A stretch of 64,000 nt of DNA, from positions 124,001 through 188,000 of the forward strand of contig CAJYKV010000008.1 in the NCBI GenBank assembly GCA_913774955.1, read 5' to 3'. The position numbers and the translations under genes were made by a program. Source of the DNA: an uncultured Acidovorax sp. (GTDB taxonomy: Bacteria; Pseudomonadota; Gammaproteobacteria; Burkholderiales; Burkholderiaceae_C). Positions 29,551 through 39,871 of this stretch are shown here, piece by piece. How positions within the stretch are numbered: the first letter of the stretch is position 1; each line of letters opens with the position of its first letter. The notes below the pieces were generated by a model. The model worked only from the letters and a program-made list of their open reading frames with translations, was not told where the DNA came from and ran no database searches.

Positions 29551-30075
29551 TCAGGCCCCGCGCAGGGCCGCCGCTGCACCGGCAGCGCGCCACAGGCGCA
29601 CGAGGCGCAGTGCCCGGCCCGCACTCGCTCCCGCGAAGAGGCCGTAGAGCAGGCTGGTCACCCCGGCGAACACCGGGCCGTGCGCCAGCGCCGGTTGCAT
29701 GGCCAGCACCACGGCCGCGGCGTACTTCGTGCAGAAGATGCCGAGCATCGTCAACAGCGGCACCACGCTCCCGGGCACGTGGAAGACCGCGTCCGCCGGA
29801 TCGAACCGGGTGCCCGCCGGCGCGGGCCGCGACCGCACCGCGCTGGCGGCGGCCAGCGCCGCTCCTCCCCACACGGCCCAGGCGGCGGGCTGCCCGTGGT
29901 GCGCCACCGCCATGCCGTACAGCGAGAAGGCCGACAGGCCCGCCGGCAGCAGCATGGCGCGCCAGAGCGGGCGGGCGGAAGGGCGCAGCTGGCCCATGCC
30001 CAGGGCGCATAGCACCGCGAACAGGGCGAACACCCAGGCGGGGGTCGCCTGGAGCATGTGGGAAATGAAGGTCAT
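29551..30075 (-). CDS. small integral membrane protein (DUF6622-like)
   Basis: This 174-residue protein has about four to five hydrophobic helices. It opens MTFISHMLQATPAWVFALF, then ALGMGQLRPSARPLWRAMLLPAGLSAFSLYGM in separate conserved-looking blocks, and ends with FAGVTSLLYGLFAGASAGRAL. It resembles the uncharacterised family labelled DUF6622, but I am not certain of that name. I start at the ATG at 30075, which begins the first helix. It converges on rbsD and is divergent from the metallo-hydrolase gene, with 238 bases between. Confidence 0.7.
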   Translation of the reverse strand: MTFISHMLQATPAWVFALFAVLCALGMGQLRPSARPLWRAMLLPAGLSAFSLYGMAVAHHGQPAAWAVWGGAALAAASAVRSRPAPAGTRFDPADAVFHVPGSVVPLLTMLGIFCTKYAAAVVLAMQPALAHGPVFAGVTSLLYGLFAGASAGRALRLVRLWRAAGAAAALRGA

Positions 30076-30313
30076 GGCGTTCTCCGGCAGCGGCAGGGTG
30101 GTGGCGATGGCTGCACTGTCGCGCCGCGGCCCCTTCCGGGCCAGCGCGGTGCGACGGCCTGCGCCGCATAGGCGCGAAGGGTTGCCCCGGATGGATGAAC
30201 GGCCGCCGCGGGTGCCATACTGGCCCGCGGACACGGCCTGCTGAATGCTCCCGGCATTTCCGGCCCCGGTCCCGCCGCGGCCCGCGTCGCGGCGCCGCGC
30301 CGAAAGACCCCCC

Positions 30314-31264
30314 ATGCCAGCCGCCCCGAACCACATGCCCTCCAGCGACCTTCCCACGCTGCCGCCCGGCACCACCGTGCTCGAACGCGGCTGGCTCTCC
30401 GCCAACAACATCGTCTGCGTGGGCGAAGACACTTCCGCGGTGGTGGACACCGGCTACTGCACCCATGCGGCCCAGACGGTGGCGCTGGTGGGCGCCGCGC
30501 TACAGGGCCGGCCGCTCGCGCTGATCGCCAACACCCATCTGCACAGCGACCACTGCGGCGGCAATGCGGCCCTGCAGCAGGCCTGGCCCGCCGCGCGCAC
30601 CCTGGTGCCGCCCGGCCAGGCCGCGCACGTGCGCGATTGGGACCCGCAGGCACTGAGCTACACGCCCACGGGCCAGGAGTGCCCGCCCTTCCGCCTGGAC
30701 GGCCTGCTGGAGCCCGGGTACATGGTGCGCCTGGGCGCGCACGACTGGCAGATCCACGCCGCGCCCGGGCACGACACCCATTCGGTGGTGCTGTTCGAGC
30801 CCCGCCACCGGGTACTGCTGTCGGCCGACGCGCTCTGGCAGAACGGTTTCGGCGTGGTCTTCCCCGAACTGGAGGGCGCGCATGCCTTCGCGGACGTGGA
30901 GGCCACGCTGGACCTGATCGCCGGCCTGGCGCCCCGCACCATCGTGCCCGGCCACGGCGCCGTGTTCACCGGCGTGGACGCCGCGCTCGACACCGCCCGC
31001 CGCCGGCTCGACGGCTTCGTGCGCGATCCGGCCCGCCATGCGCTCTATGCCGCCAAGGTGCTGCTCAAGTACAAGCTGCTCGAGTGGCAAAGCATTCCGC
31101 TCGCGAGGCTGCACGCCTGGGCCGACGCCACGCCGTATTTCGGGCAGCTGCATGCCGGCCATTTCGCGGACCAGCCGCGCGCGGCATGGCAGGAGGGGCT
31201 GGTGCAGGAACTGGTGCGCAGCGGGGCCGCGCATCTGGACGGAAACACCCTGCACAACGCCTGA
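30314..31264 (+). CDS. metallo-beta-lactamase-fold hydrolase
   Basis: This 316-residue protein has the two-metal site of the superfamily. The main motif is NTHLHSDHCGG, a third ligand His is in AAPGHDTHSVVLFE, an Asp in LLSADALW and a last His in IVPGHGAVF. Its substrate is not evident; glyoxalase II-like thioesters or lactones are possible. I chose the ATG at 30314; another in-frame ATG at 30335 is equally plausible since conservation begins near PGTTVLERGW. It stands alone, convergent with the transglycosylase gene. Confidence 0.85.
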   Translation: MPAAPNHMPSSDLPTLPPGTTVLERGWLSANNIVCVGEDTSAVVDTGYCTHAAQTVALVGAALQGRPLALIANTHLHSDHCGGNAALQQAWPAARTLVPPGQAAHVRDWDPQALSYTPTGQECPPFRLDGLLEPGYMVRLGAHDWQIHAAPGHDTHSVVLFEPRHRVLLSADALWQNGFGVVFPELEGAHAFADVEATLDLIAGLAPRTIVPGHGAVFTGVDAALDTARRRLDGFVRDPARHALYAAKVLLKYKLLEWQSIPLARLHAWADATPYFGQLHAGHFADQPRAAWQEGLVQELVRSGAAHLDGNTLHNA

Positions 31265-31356
31265 CGGCGCGGGCTGCAGCAAGACGGCAGGCCCGGAGCG
31301 CGACTGCGGCGAAGGTGCCCCCGGCCACGGCGCCCCGGTGCCGGCAGGTCAACCGA

Positions 31357-33339
31357 TCACGGCAGCTCGCGGCTCGGATCCGGCGTGGCCGCATCGCGCG
31401 GGCCCACGCTGCCGAGACGGCCCTTGAGCGACTGCGGCTGGCCCGTCAGGATCGCGGCGTACATCGTGGTGTTGGAGAGCACCTTCTTGACGTAGTCGCG
31501 CGTTTCCGCGAACGGGATGTTCTCGGCCCAGATCGCGGCCTCCAGCACGGGCCCGTTGCGCCAGCTGCGCGGCCGGCCCGGGCCGGCGTTGTAGGCGGCC
31601 GCCGCCATGGGCATGGAGCCCTCGAAGTCGTCGAGCGCGAGCTTCAGGTAGGCGGTGCCGATGGCGATGTTGGTGTCGCGGTCGTTGATCTGGTCGGGCG
31701 TGAAGTCCGCCATGCCGATCTTGCGGGCCGTCCAGCGCGCGGTGGCCGGCATCACCTGCATGAGGCCCGACGCCCCCACGCCCGAGCGGGCGTCCATGAT
31801 GAAGCGGCTTTCCTGCCGGATGAGGCCGTAGACGTAGGCCGGATCGAGCCCGATGGCCTGCGCGCGCGCGACGACGGCATTGCGGAACGGCATCGGGAAG
31901 CGCTGCCCCGCGTCCGCGAAGGTCTTGGTGCGCTCGCTGGTGTTGATGCAGCGGTCCCACAGCTCGCGCTGGCAGGCCAGGTCCGCCGCGGCGAGCAGCT
32001 CGCGGTCGCCCATGCCGCCCGGCGTGTGCAGGTTGGTGGTGTAGTTCCACTCGCGCACGCCTTCGTTGCGCAAACCCAGGCCGATGGCATACAGGCTGCG
32101 CACGAAACCCGGATTGGCGCGCGCGGCGGCCTTTTCCTCGGGGCTGGGCGGCACGGGCGGCAGCGGCACCGTCACGCGCTGGCCGAGCTCCTCCAGCGCC
32201 AGCTGCTCGTAGAAGCCGCTCGGGCCGGCGATGCGCTCGAGCAGTTCGCGCGCCTTGGCGCGGTCCTCGTCGCCCGGGCGGTTCGACAGCCACGCGCGGG
32301 CGCGCCAGTAAGTCCAGGCGGGGTCCTGCCGGCCGGGCGGGCTCATCGCGTCGATCGCCTTGGCCACCTGCTTCCACTGGCCGGCGCGCAGGGCGGCGCG
32401 CACTTTCCAGCCGAGCATGTCGTCGGTCAGGTCGCCATCCTTGGAGACGTTGCCGAAGTACCCCAGCGCATCCGGCGAGAGCGCGATGGCGGTCTGCTTG
32501 CCGATCACGCCCCACACCCAGTTGCGCTCCTCGGGGCTGAGCTGCACGCCCCACTTGGAGTCCAGCAGCCGGGCCGCGGTGCCGGGGTCGGACACGGCCA
32601 TCTTGATGAGGGCCAGCACCACCAGCTCCTGCCGCATGCGGCCAGGTGCCGTGGCACGGCTCGCGAGGAACTTGGCGGGCGCGTCGAACACCTCGCGCAG
32701 CATCGGCAGCGCCTCGGGCGCCACGATCTCGACCGCGTTGCGCGTGGCCCGGGCGCGGTTGCTTTCCGCGGCCAGGCGCGCCTTGCGCCACACGTCCATG
32801 GCGGCGATGCGCTTGTCGGCGAAGAATTCCGCCGCGGCGTGCGTGCAGCCGTCGTCGGCCTCGCGCAGCCCGTACCAGTTGCGCAGCACTTCGCCGGCCG
32901 CCTCCGGGGTCGCCGAGCCCTTGATCTGGTCCACGAGCAGCGCATAGCAGCGCACCTCGCGGTCGTCGTTCATGCGGTAGAGCGGATGCAGCGCGCTGAA
33001 CTGCGCCCAGTCGCGCCGCTGCCCGACGAGCAGCAGCCAGTCGTTGCGCAGCCGGTCTTCCTGGTAGGTGCCGGCGAAGCGCTGCAGGAAGGCCCCCACC
33101 TCCTGCGGCGTGGCCTGGTCGAGGCGGGCCCGCAGTTCCCAGTACGCCCCCCACGGCTCCAGCACATGGCCGCGCATGTCGGGCAGCAGTTGCGTGAGCC
33201 GCGCGCGGTCGCCCTTGCGGTAGGCCTGCTGCATTTGCAACAACGCCTCGTCGCCCCGGTTTTGGGCCTGGACAGGCGCTGTGGCGGTGGCCATGACCGC
33301 GGCGGCCAGGAGCGGTGTCAGAATCGTGAGGAATTGCAT
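31357..33339 (-). CDS. slt: soluble lytic murein transglycosylase
   Basis: This 660-residue periplasmic enzyme cleaves the glycan strands of peptidoglycan. It has a signal peptide (FLTILTPLLAAAVMATATAPVQAQ), then a long alpha-superhelical U-domain as in Slt70. The C-terminal lysozyme-like domain carries the catalytic Glu in IRQESRFIMDARSGVGASGL and the block LMQVMPATA, followed by NIAIGTAYL and MAAAAYNAGPGR. The ATG at 33339 places the signal peptide correctly. The start codon lies only 14 bases from that of the divergent cyclo-ligase gene. Confidence 0.93.
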   Translation of the reverse strand: MQFLTILTPLLAAAVMATATAPVQAQNRGDEALLQMQQAYRKGDRARLTQLLPDMRGHVLEPWGAYWELRARLDQATPQEVGAFLQRFAGTYQEDRLRNDWLLLVGQRRDWAQFSALHPLYRMNDDREVRCYALLVDQIKGSATPEAAGEVLRNWYGLREADDGCTHAAAEFFADKRIAAMDVWRKARLAAESNRARATRNAVEIVAPEALPMLREVFDAPAKFLASRATAPGRMRQELVVLALIKMAVSDPGTAARLLDSKWGVQLSPEERNWVWGVIGKQTAIALSPDALGYFGNVSKDGDLTDDMLGWKVRAALRAGQWKQVAKAIDAMSPPGRQDPAWTYWRARAWLSNRPGDEDRAKARELLERIAGPSGFYEQLALEELGQRVTVPLPPVPPSPEEKAAARANPGFVRSLYAIGLGLRNEGVREWNYTTNLHTPGGMGDRELLAAADLACQRELWDRCINTSERTKTFADAGQRFPMPFRNAVVARAQAIGLDPAYVYGLIRQESRFIMDARSGVGASGLMQVMPATARWTARKIGMADFTPDQINDRDTNIAIGTAYLKLALDDFEGSMPMAAAAYNAGPGRPRSWRNGPVLEAAIWAENIPFAETRDYVKKVLSNTTMYAAILTGQPQSLKGRLGSVGPRDAATPDPSRELP

Positions 33340-33353
33340 TGGGGAATTATGTG

Positions 33354-33929
33354 ATGGACAAAACAGCCCTGCGGCGCGCATTGATCGAGGAACGCCTGAA
33401 CCTGCCGGACCGCCTGCGGCGATCCGACCTCCTGCAGCGCGTGATGCGCATCTGGCTGGTGGACCGGCCCGACACCGTCATCGGCGCCTATTGGCCGATC
33501 AAGGGCGAGTTCGACCCCTTGCCCGCGCTGCACCGCTGGAAGGAGGATGGCGAGCTGCTGGACGAGCCGCAGCGCCGCCGCATCGGCCTGCCGGTGGTGA
33601 ACAAGGAGCACAAGACCCTCACCTTCCACGTCTGGTACCCCGGCTGCCCGATGGAGGAAGACGCCTACGGCATCCCGAAACCCAAGGATACCGAGGTCAT
33701 CGTGCCCACGCTGCTGTTCGTGCCCTGCGTGGGCTACGGCCCCGGCGGCTACCGCCTGGGCTACGGCGGCGGCTTCTACGACCGCACCCTGGCCACGCTC
33801 TACCCTGTGCCCACCACGGTGGGCCTGGGCTTCACCCATGGGTTCCTGGAAGATTTCGAGCCCGAGCCGCACGATCTGCCGCTGGACGCGATTCTCAATG
33901 ACAACGGAGTCGTCTGGCCACTGAAGTAG
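33354..33929 (+). CDS. 5-formyltetrahydrofolate cyclo-ligase
   Basis: This 191-residue protein (YgfA/MTHFS family) converts 5-formyl-THF to 5,10-methenyl-THF with ATP. The start MDKTALRRALIEERL and the C-terminal nucleotide block PGGYRLGYGGGFYDRTL are characteristic. GGGGAA seven bases upstream supports the ATG at 33354; GTG at 33351 and TTG at 33339 are in frame but weaker. It is divergent from slt with practically no spacer and converges on the diguanylate cyclase gene with a 7-base gap. Confidence 0.9.
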   Translation: MDKTALRRALIEERLNLPDRLRRSDLLQRVMRIWLVDRPDTVIGAYWPIKGEFDPLPALHRWKEDGELLDEPQRRRIGLPVVNKEHKTLTFHVWYPGCPMEEDAYGIPKPKDTEVIVPTLLFVPCVGYGPGGYRLGYGGGFYDRTLATLYPVPTTVGLGFTHGFLEDFEPEPHDLPLDAILNDNGVVWPLK

Positions 33930-33936
33930 CCTCTGT

Positions 33937-35769
33937 TCAGGGCGGCGGGGCCAGGTCGCTCGCGAAGGCGAAGCACTCCGCCCCCGCCTGCGGGCCGCGG
34001 CGCTTGCTGGCGTACATGGCGGCGTCGGCCGCGCGCAGCAGGGCTTCGAGGGTGCGGCCGTCGCCGGGATGGCTGGCGATGCCGACGCTGAGGCCCACGG
34101 ACAGGCTGCGGCCCTCGAAGGCGAGGGGCACGGCCACGGCCCGGGCCATGGCGCGGGCCTTGTCCGCCAGGGCCGCGCGCGGCGGTGCGCCGGCCAGCAC
34201 CACGACGAATTCGTCGCCACCCAGCCGCGCGACGAGATCGTCCTCGCGCAGCAGGGCGCGCAGGCGCTGCACCAGCGCCACCAGCACCGCGTCGCCCGCC
34301 GCGTGGCCGTGGGTGTCGTTCACCGCCTTGAAGCCGTCCAGGTCGAGCAGCATGAGCGCGAACGGCTCGCCCGCCTCCAGCGCCACGGCGGCCCGGCGCG
34401 CGAGGCCCGCGCGGTTGGCCGCGCCCGTGAGGGCGTCGGTGCCCAGCACTTCCACGAGTTCGCGCGTGCGCCGGCCGAGCGCCTGCTCCGACCTGCGCAG
34501 CATGCGCAGGCGCGAGGCCATGGCGGCAGCGAAGATCAGCGATTCGGCCACCAGCGCGGCCTGGGTGATGTCCATCTGCCCTGGCGTCCAGGCCACCCAA
34601 CCCCAGCTCGCGACGATGATCGCGCAGATGCCCAGGAGCAGCAGCAGCACGCCGGCACTGTAGAGCACCGCCGGCCAGTAGCGCCGGCGCACTGCGATCA
34701 GCGCACCGGCAGCCAGCACCGCCGTGGACACCACCACCGACGCCTGCACCGCGCGGAACAGCCAGAGCGGGTGCGGGCCCAGCAGCCCGTACACGGTGGC
34801 GGCGCCCAGCGCGGCGACGAGTGCCAGCACCAGGCGGTCGATGCGCGGCGCGTAGTGCGCCAGGCGCAGCAGGCTGCGCCCGAACAGCAGCTTGGACATG
34901 GCCCAGAGCGGCGGCGCCAGGGTGTAGAAGAGGCCCGCCGCCGCGGGCCAGTGCGCGAACGGATAGCGCAGGGTGTGCCCGTTCAGGCTCGCGAGGGCCA
35001 GCAGCGCGCAGGCGCACGAGAGCGAATACCACGCGTAGATGCCCTCGCGGAACACCATCAGCATCGCGAAGCTGAAGGCCAGCAGGCCCAGCAGCAGGCC
35101 GTAGCACACGCCATCGAACATGCGCTTGTCCTGGATGGCCTGCAGGTAGTCCGCCAGATCCCAGGCCGTGGCCGCATAGAAGCGCGCGAAGGTCGATTCC
35201 ACCCGGAAATACGCCGTGTACGTCTGCGCGTCCGGCAGGCGGAAGCGCCAGGCCATCTGCTCCGAACCCGCCGGCCGCGTGGACCACGGATGGCGCATGC
35301 CCGTCACCACCGGAGGCGCCAGCGCGCGGCCGTCCGGGCCGTAGGGGCCGTAGAAGCGCAGCTCGTGCGTGGAAACGGTGGGCACCACCAGCAGCCATTC
35401 GCGGGCGGCATCCGCCGGGTCCGCCAGCCGCAGCTGCACGCGGAACCACAGCACGCGGTCGGCCTCGGCGCCGCGCAGCGGGTTGTCGGGGTGCACGAAA
35501 CGCGCGGCCTGCTCCGGCGTGCGCACGGCGTCGATGTCCAGCCGGCGGCCACTGTCCTCCAGCACCGACATGTACGGCACCAGGGACACGCCCCCGGCCC
35601 GCGCCGCCAGGGACGCGGACGGCACAGCGGCCGGGCCGGCCTGCGCGGCTCCGGCCGCCGCCGAGGCCAGCCAGCAGCCGAAGCAGCACAGGACCAGGAC
35701 GGCCATCAGCGCGGAGCGCCACCGCACGGAATCACGGAAGAGCACGGGGAATGGGAGGAATGCGGCCAC
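33937..35769 (-). CDS. membrane-bound diguanylate cyclase with 7TMR-DISM sensor
   Basis: This 610-residue protein has an N-terminal hydrophobic segment and an extracytoplasmic 7TMR-DISM extracellular-2 type domain (about 60-190). Seven membrane helices follow (about 205-400), then a GGDEF domain. The catalytic loop is LGGDEF with GGDEF at 517-521. Nine residues upstream lies R508-E-D-D511, an RxxD inhibitory site, so product inhibition is expected. The metal motif [16 protein letters not shown] is intact. It should make cyclic di-GMP in response to an outside signal, possibly a carbohydrate. Confidence 0.92.
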   Translation of the reverse strand: MAAFLPFPVLFRDSVRWRSALMAVLVLCCFGCWLASAAAGAAQAGPAAVPSASLAARAGGVSLVPYMSVLEDSGRRLDIDAVRTPEQAARFVHPDNPLRGAEADRVLWFRVQLRLADPADAAREWLLVVPTVSTHELRFYGPYGPDGRALAPPVVTGMRHPWSTRPAGSEQMAWRFRLPDAQTYTAYFRVESTFARFYAATAWDLADYLQAIQDKRMFDGVCYGLLLGLLAFSFAMLMVFREGIYAWYSLSCACALLALASLNGHTLRYPFAHWPAAAGLFYTLAPPLWAMSKLLFGRSLLRLAHYAPRIDRLVLALVAALGAATVYGLLGPHPLWLFRAVQASVVVSTAVLAAGALIAVRRRYWPAVLYSAGVLLLLLGICAIIVASWGWVAWTPGQMDITQAALVAESLIFAAAMASRLRMLRRSEQALGRRTRELVEVLGTDALTGAANRAGLARRAAVALEAGEPFALMLLDLDGFKAVNDTHGHAAGDAVLVALVQRLRALLREDDLVARLGGDEFVVVLAGAPPRAALADKARAMARAVAVPLAFEGRSLSVGLSVGIASHPGDGRTLEALLRAADAAMYASKRRGPQAGAECFAFASDLAPPP

Positions 35770-35927
35770 GGGCCGGAAGGAAAGCGGCGGATTGTGCCGC
35801 AGCCGGGCGGCGCGCGCATTGATGCGGCCCGGGTATCAATCCCCGCGCCAACGTTCATTGGCAGGCGCGGCCCGCTCCCCTAGCATGGCGATCCGCCCCC
35901 TTCAGCCCACAGCCACCACCGCGCACC

Positions 35928-36614
35928 ATGCTCCAGCTCTACATCGGCAACAAGAACTACTCCTCCTGGTCCATGCGCCCCTGGGTGCTGCTGCGCGAGG
36001 CCGGCATTCCCTTCGAGGAAGTGGCCGTGCGCTTCGACAGCTTCGACCCGGGCTCCCGCTTCAAGCAGACCCTGCAGGCCGTGACGCCCACCGGCAAGGT
36101 CCCCGCGCTCGTCGATGGCGGCATCACCGTGTGGGACACGCTGGCCATCGCCGAATACCTCGCGGAGCAGTATCCAGACAAGCACCTGTGGCCGCAGGAC
36201 GCGGCGGCCCGGGCAATGGCGCGCAGCGTGGTCGCCGAAATGCACAGCGGCTTCGGCGCACTGCGCAGCGCCTGCCCCATGAACATCGAGGCCCATCTGC
36301 CGGAAACCGGCGCCCTGCTCTGGCGCGACCGGCCCGGCGTGCGCGCCGACGTGCAGCGCCTGGCCGACATGTGGGGCGCCCTGCTGCGCCGGCACGGCGG
36401 CCCGCTGCTCTTCGGAGACCGGTTCACCATCGCCGATGCCTTCTTCGCGCCCGTGTGCATGCGCCTGCGCACCTATGCCCTGCCCGTGCCGCCGCCGATC
36501 GCCGCGTATGTGGAGCACGTGGCCTCGCGGCCCGGCGTGAAGGCGTGGATCGACGCGGCGCTGGCCGAGCAGGATTTCCTGGATTTCGAGGAGCCCTACC
36601 GGCTCGGGCGCTGA
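35928..36614 (+). CDS. glutathione S-transferase family protein
   Basis: This 228-residue protein has an N-terminal thioredoxin-like domain ([21 protein letters not shown], then [14 protein letters not shown] and the glutathione-contacting [10 protein letters not shown]) and a helical C-terminal domain with [11 protein letters not shown]. The catalytic residue is probably the serine or tyrosine of the NYSSWS motif. The substrate is unknown. It is divergent from the diguanylate cyclase gene and converges on a conserved hypothetical gene. Confidence 0.9.
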   Translation: MLQLYIGNKNYSSWSMRPWVLLREAGIPFEEVAVRFDSFDPGSRFKQTLQAVTPTGKVPALVDGGITVWDTLAIAEYLAEQYPDKHLWPQDAAARAMARSVVAEMHSGFGALRSACPMNIEAHLPETGALLWRDRPGVRADVQRLADMWGALLRRHGGPLLFGDRFTIADAFFAPVCMRLRTYALPVPPPIAAYVEHVASRPGVKAWIDAALAEQDFLDFEEPYRLGR

Positions 36615-36642
36615 CGCCGCAGGCCTGCGCGGCCCCGCGGCG
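36615..36642. terminator. possible bidirectional hairpin between convergent genes
   Basis: CGCCGC (36615-36620) and GCGGCG (36637-36642) pair across the 44-base gap between the GST gene and its convergent neighbour, and a 12-base palindrome CCCTGCGCAGGG follows. There is no T tract, so the role is uncertain. Confidence 0.3.
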
Positions 36643-36658
36643 CCTGCCCTGCGCAGGG

Positions 36659-37120
36659 TCAGCCCTGGCGGAACTGCTTGCGCAGGAAGGCGCGGTGCCG
36701 CGCGATGTGCGCCATCTGCGCCGGCGCGATGGAGCCGCCCAGGTCTTCGTCCTCGGTGTTGAGCACCCGGTTCGCGCTCGCCAGCGCCCGGGCCACCACC
36801 TCTTCCTGGGGCACGCCCTGCGCCGCGGCGAGCTCCATCGCCACGCTGCGCATGGCGCGCTGCGAGAGCACCCACATCGCGGCGAAGGCATCCCAGGCCG
36901 CCGCCGTTTCCTTGAAGCGGTCGCGCTCGGCCAGGATCTCGCTGAGCGGCTTGTCCAGCACTTCCTGCAGCGACTCCAGCCGCTGCTTCAGCGCCTCGGC
37001 CTCTTCCTCGCGCCGCAGCGCCTCCACGGCCGCGTTGGCGGCGGCATCCGGCGATTCGGGTACGGGCACGCTGCCGTCGGGGTTCATCTGGGCGATGGTG
37101 AGGGAGGAAGAAAGGGACAT
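36659..37120 (-). CDS. conserved hypothetical protein, coiled-coil region
   Basis: I do not recognise this 153-residue protein. Residues 25-70 ([18 protein letters not shown] and [20 protein letters not shown]) form a strongly predicted charged helix or coiled coil. The C-terminal half ([35 protein letters not shown]) is also helical and basic at the end. There is no signal peptide or membrane segment. GGAGGAAGAAAGGGAC lies before the ATG at 37120. It is divergent from the cca gene with a 96-base gap. Confidence 0.75.
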   Translation of the reverse strand: MSLSSSLTIAQMNPDGSVPVPESPDAAANAAVEALRREEEAEALKQRLESLQEVLDKPLSEILAERDRFKETAAAWDAFAAMWVLSQRAMRSVAMELAAAQGVPQEEVVARALASANRVLNTEDEDLGGSIAPAQMAHIARHRAFLRKQFRQG

Positions 37121-37216
37121 GGCGGCAGGCAGGAGGGATCGCCGCCGAATATACCGGCCGAAACCATGCCCCTCCTGCCCGGCGCGTGCAGCCCCCCGCC
37201 GCCGTACACTGACTGG

Positions 37217-38473
37217 ATGCAGATCTACATGGTGGGCGGCGCCGTGCGCGACCGGCTGTTGGGCCGCCCGGTGAACGACCGCGACTGGGTGGTGGTGGGC
37301 GCCACGCCCGACGATTTGGCCGCGCGCGGCTTCCTGCCCGTGGGGCGCGATTTCCCCGTCTTCCTCCATCCCGAGACGCGCGAGGAATATGCGCTGGCGC
37401 GCACCGAGCGCAAGAGCGGGCGCGGCTACCGCGGCTTCGTGGTGGACACGGCCCCGGACGTGACCCTGGAGCAGGATCTCTCCCGCCGCGACCTGACCAT
37501 CAACGCCATGGCGGTGCGCGGCGACGACCCCGCCAGCTGGGAACTCGTCGATCCCTACGGCGGCGCGCGCGATCTGCAGGCCCGCCTGCTGCGCCACGTG
37601 ACCGACGCCTTCCGCGAAGACCCGGTGCGCATCCTGCGCGTGGCGCGCTTCGCCGCGCGCTTCACCGACTTCTCCGTCGCACCCGACACCATGGCGCTCA
37701 TGCGCGGGATGGTCGAGGCCGGCGAGGCCGCCGACCTGGTGCCCGAACGCGTCTGGCAGGAGATCGCGCGCGGACTGATGGAGCCCGCGCCGTCGCGCAT
37801 GTTCGAGGTGCTGCGCGGCTGCGGCGCCCTGGCGGTGCTGCTGCCCGAACTCGACCGGCTCTGGGGCGTGCCCCAGCGGGCGGAATACCACCCCGAGGTG
37901 GACACCGGCGTGCACGTGATGATGGTGATGGACATGGCCGCGCGGCTGCAGGCGCCGCTCGCCGTGCGCTTCGCCTGCCTCGTCCACGACCTGGGCAAGG
38001 GCACGACGCCGGCCGACGTGCTGCCGCGCCACATCGGGCACGAGCAGCGCAGCGCCAGGCTGCTCGCAAAGGTGTGCGACCGGCTGCGGGTGCCCGCGGA
38101 ATGCCGCGAGACCGCCGACGTGGTGGCGCGCGAGCACGGCAACATCCACCGCAGCACGGAGCTGGGCGCCGCGGCCCTGGTGCGGCTGCTCGAGCGCTGC
38201 GACGCGCTGCGCAAACCGGCACGCTTCGCCGACGTGCTGCTGGCCTGCGAGTGCGACGCGCGCGGCCGGCTCGGGTTCGAAGAGAAGCCCTATCCGCAGC
38301 GCGACCGCCTGCTGGGTGCGCTGCAGGCTGCACGCACGGTCGATACCGCCGCCGTGGCCGCGCGCGCGCAGGAGCGCGGCGCGTCCGGCCCGCAGGTCGG
38401 GGATTGGATACGCCGCGCGCGGGGCGATGCCGTCGAGGCCTGGATGGCGCAGAGCCCGGTGGCCGAGGCCTGA
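37217..38473 (+). CDS. cca: multifunctional CCA tRNA nucleotidyltransferase
   Basis: This 418-residue protein is a class II CCA-adding enzyme. It starts [29 protein letters not shown] (landmarks: GGAVRD and the catalytic DxD in DRDW), then [10 protein letters not shown] and the neck [16 protein letters not shown]. An HD phosphohydrolase domain follows, with HDLGKGTTP near residue 255, as in the multifunctional gamma-proteobacterial type. It builds or repairs the CCA end of tRNAs. The start at 37217 lies directly before the conserved N-terminus. Confidence 0.95.
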   Translation: MQIYMVGGAVRDRLLGRPVNDRDWVVVGATPDDLAARGFLPVGRDFPVFLHPETREEYALARTERKSGRGYRGFVVDTAPDVTLEQDLSRRDLTINAMAVRGDDPASWELVDPYGGARDLQARLLRHVTDAFREDPVRILRVARFAARFTDFSVAPDTMALMRGMVEAGEAADLVPERVWQEIARGLMEPAPSRMFEVLRGCGALAVLLPELDRLWGVPQRAEYHPEVDTGVHVMMVMDMAARLQAPLAVRFACLVHDLGKGTTPADVLPRHIGHEQRSARLLAKVCDRLRVPAECRETADVVAREHGNIHRSTELGAAALVRLLERCDALRKPARFADVLLACECDARGRLGFEEKPYPQRDRLLGALQAARTVDTAAVAARAQERGASGPQVGDWIRRARGDAVEAWMAQSPVAEA

Positions 38474-38543
38474 GCGATCCGCCGGAGCCGCGCGCTACGG
38501 TGCCGCGGGCCCTACCGCCAGGGCCTGAGGGAGGCCACGGCCT

Positions 38544-38999
38544 TCAACCGCCGCCGGCCGTGCGCACCCAGCGCGCGATGTCCGCCGCGCCGAGGGCGCC
38601 CGAAATGCGGGCCACCTCCCGCCCCTGGCGGAACATCACCATCGTCGGGATGCTGCGGATCGCATGGCGCGCGCCGATGGCGGGGTGCGCCTCCGTGTCG
38701 AGCTTGGCGAGCCGCACCGACGGCTCCAGCGTGCGGGCCGCCTGCGCGAATGCGGGCGCCATCGTCCGGCAGGGGCCGCACCAGGGCGCCCAGAAATCCA
38801 CCACCACGGGAATGTGGCTGCGTTCGACGTGGCGGGCGAACGAGCCTTCGTCCAGCACCGTGGGCTCGCCCGTGAACAGCGGGCGGTGGCACTGGCCGCA
38901 GTCCATCTGCACCGTACCGGGCGGGGCCGACAGGCGCTCCGACGCGATGCGGTTGGTGGTGTGGCAGTGCGGACAGACGATGTGCAGGGATTCGGGCAT
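38544..38999 (-). CDS. trxC: thioredoxin 2 with N-terminal zinc finger
   Basis: This 151-residue protein has an N-terminal zinc ribbon (CPHC near residue 10 and CGQC near residue 34) and a thioredoxin domain with the active site FWAPWCGPCRTMAP and the cis-proline segment SIPTMVMFRQG. TrxC reduces protein disulfides in the cytoplasm and is often induced by oxidative stress. I start at the ATG at 38999, immediately before the zinc ribbon. It converges on cca. Confidence 0.93.
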   Translation of the reverse strand: MPESLHIVCPHCHTTNRIASERLSAPPGTVQMDCGQCHRPLFTGEPTVLDEGSFARHVERSHIPVVVDFWAPWCGPCRTMAPAFAQAARTLEPSVRLAKLDTEAHPAIGARHAIRSIPTMVMFRQGREVARISGALGAADIARWVRTAGGG

Positions 39000-39133
39000 G
39001 CGCGGCAGATGCGCGGCTCGCCGGGCGTTTTCAAGGCACGGGCGGAGCCGGCCTCCCCCGCCCGAAGGCACCTACAGCCCGCAGGCTTGGCCGCCTACAG
39101 GCCCTTCCGGCCCATCTGGTAAGGTACGTTCCA

Positions 39134-39871
39134 ATGCAAAAGCCTCCGTTGCTGACCGCGCGCCACGCGCTGTTTCTCGACTTCGACGGCACGCTTGCCG
39201 ACATCGCTCCGCACCCCGATGCGGTGCAGGTCCACCCTGGCGTGGTGCCGGCCCTGCGGGCACTGCACCAGCGCCTGGGCGGCGCCCTGGCGATCGCCAC
39301 GGGCCGCACGCAAGCCGACATCGACCACTTCCTCAGCCCCCTGCAGTTGCCGCTGGCCAGCGAGCACGGTGCCCAGTACCGGATGGGCAACGGCGTCACC
39401 GGCGCCGTGCCGGCGCCCGACCTCTCCGGCGTGCTGCACACCGTGCAGGCCCTGCTCGACCGCTATCCGGCGCTGGTGCTGGAGCGCAAGAGCGCGGGCG
39501 TGGCCCTGCACTACCGCCAGGCGGTCGAGCTCGAGCCCCTGTGCCGTGCCGCGCTCGAACATGCGCTCGCGCAGTCGCCCGGCCTGGAAATCCTGCAGGG
39601 CAAGTGCGTGATGGAGGTCAAGCCCTCCGGTCCCAACAAGGGCCGCGCCATCCACGACTTCATGCAGCAGGCCCCGTTCGCGGGACGCATCCCGGTGTTC
39701 GCGGGCGACGACGTGACCGACGAACACGGCTTCGTCGCCGCGCAGGCGCTGGGCGGCATCGGCATCAAGGTCGGCCCGGGCGCAACCGGCGCCGTGGCCC
39801 GCTGCGACGACACGGCCATGCTGCGCGAATGGCTCTTCCAGATGGCGGCGCCGGAGGGGTTCCCCGCATGA
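39134..39871 (+). CDS. otsB: trehalose-6-phosphate phosphatase
   Basis: This 245-residue HAD-family protein has the nucleophile motif FLDFDGTLADIAPHPDAV and the later motifs ATGRTQADI, the lysine in MEVKPSGPNKGRAI, and VFAGDDVTDEHGF. It dephosphorylates trehalose 6-phosphate to trehalose in the cytoplasm. It is the first gene of a three-gene operon with a GH15 enzyme and otsA, and its stop overlaps the GH15 start. It is divergent from trxC with a 134-base gap. Confidence 0.95.
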   Translation: MQKPPLLTARHALFLDFDGTLADIAPHPDAVQVHPGVVPALRALHQRLGGALAIATGRTQADIDHFLSPLQLPLASEHGAQYRMGNGVTGAVPAPDLSGVLHTVQALLDRYPALVLERKSAGVALHYRQAVELEPLCRAALEHALAQSPGLEILQGKCVMEVKPSGPNKGRAIHDFMQQAPFAGRIPVFAGDDVTDEHGFVAAQALGGIGIKVGPGATGAVARCDDTAMLREWLFQMAAPEGFPA

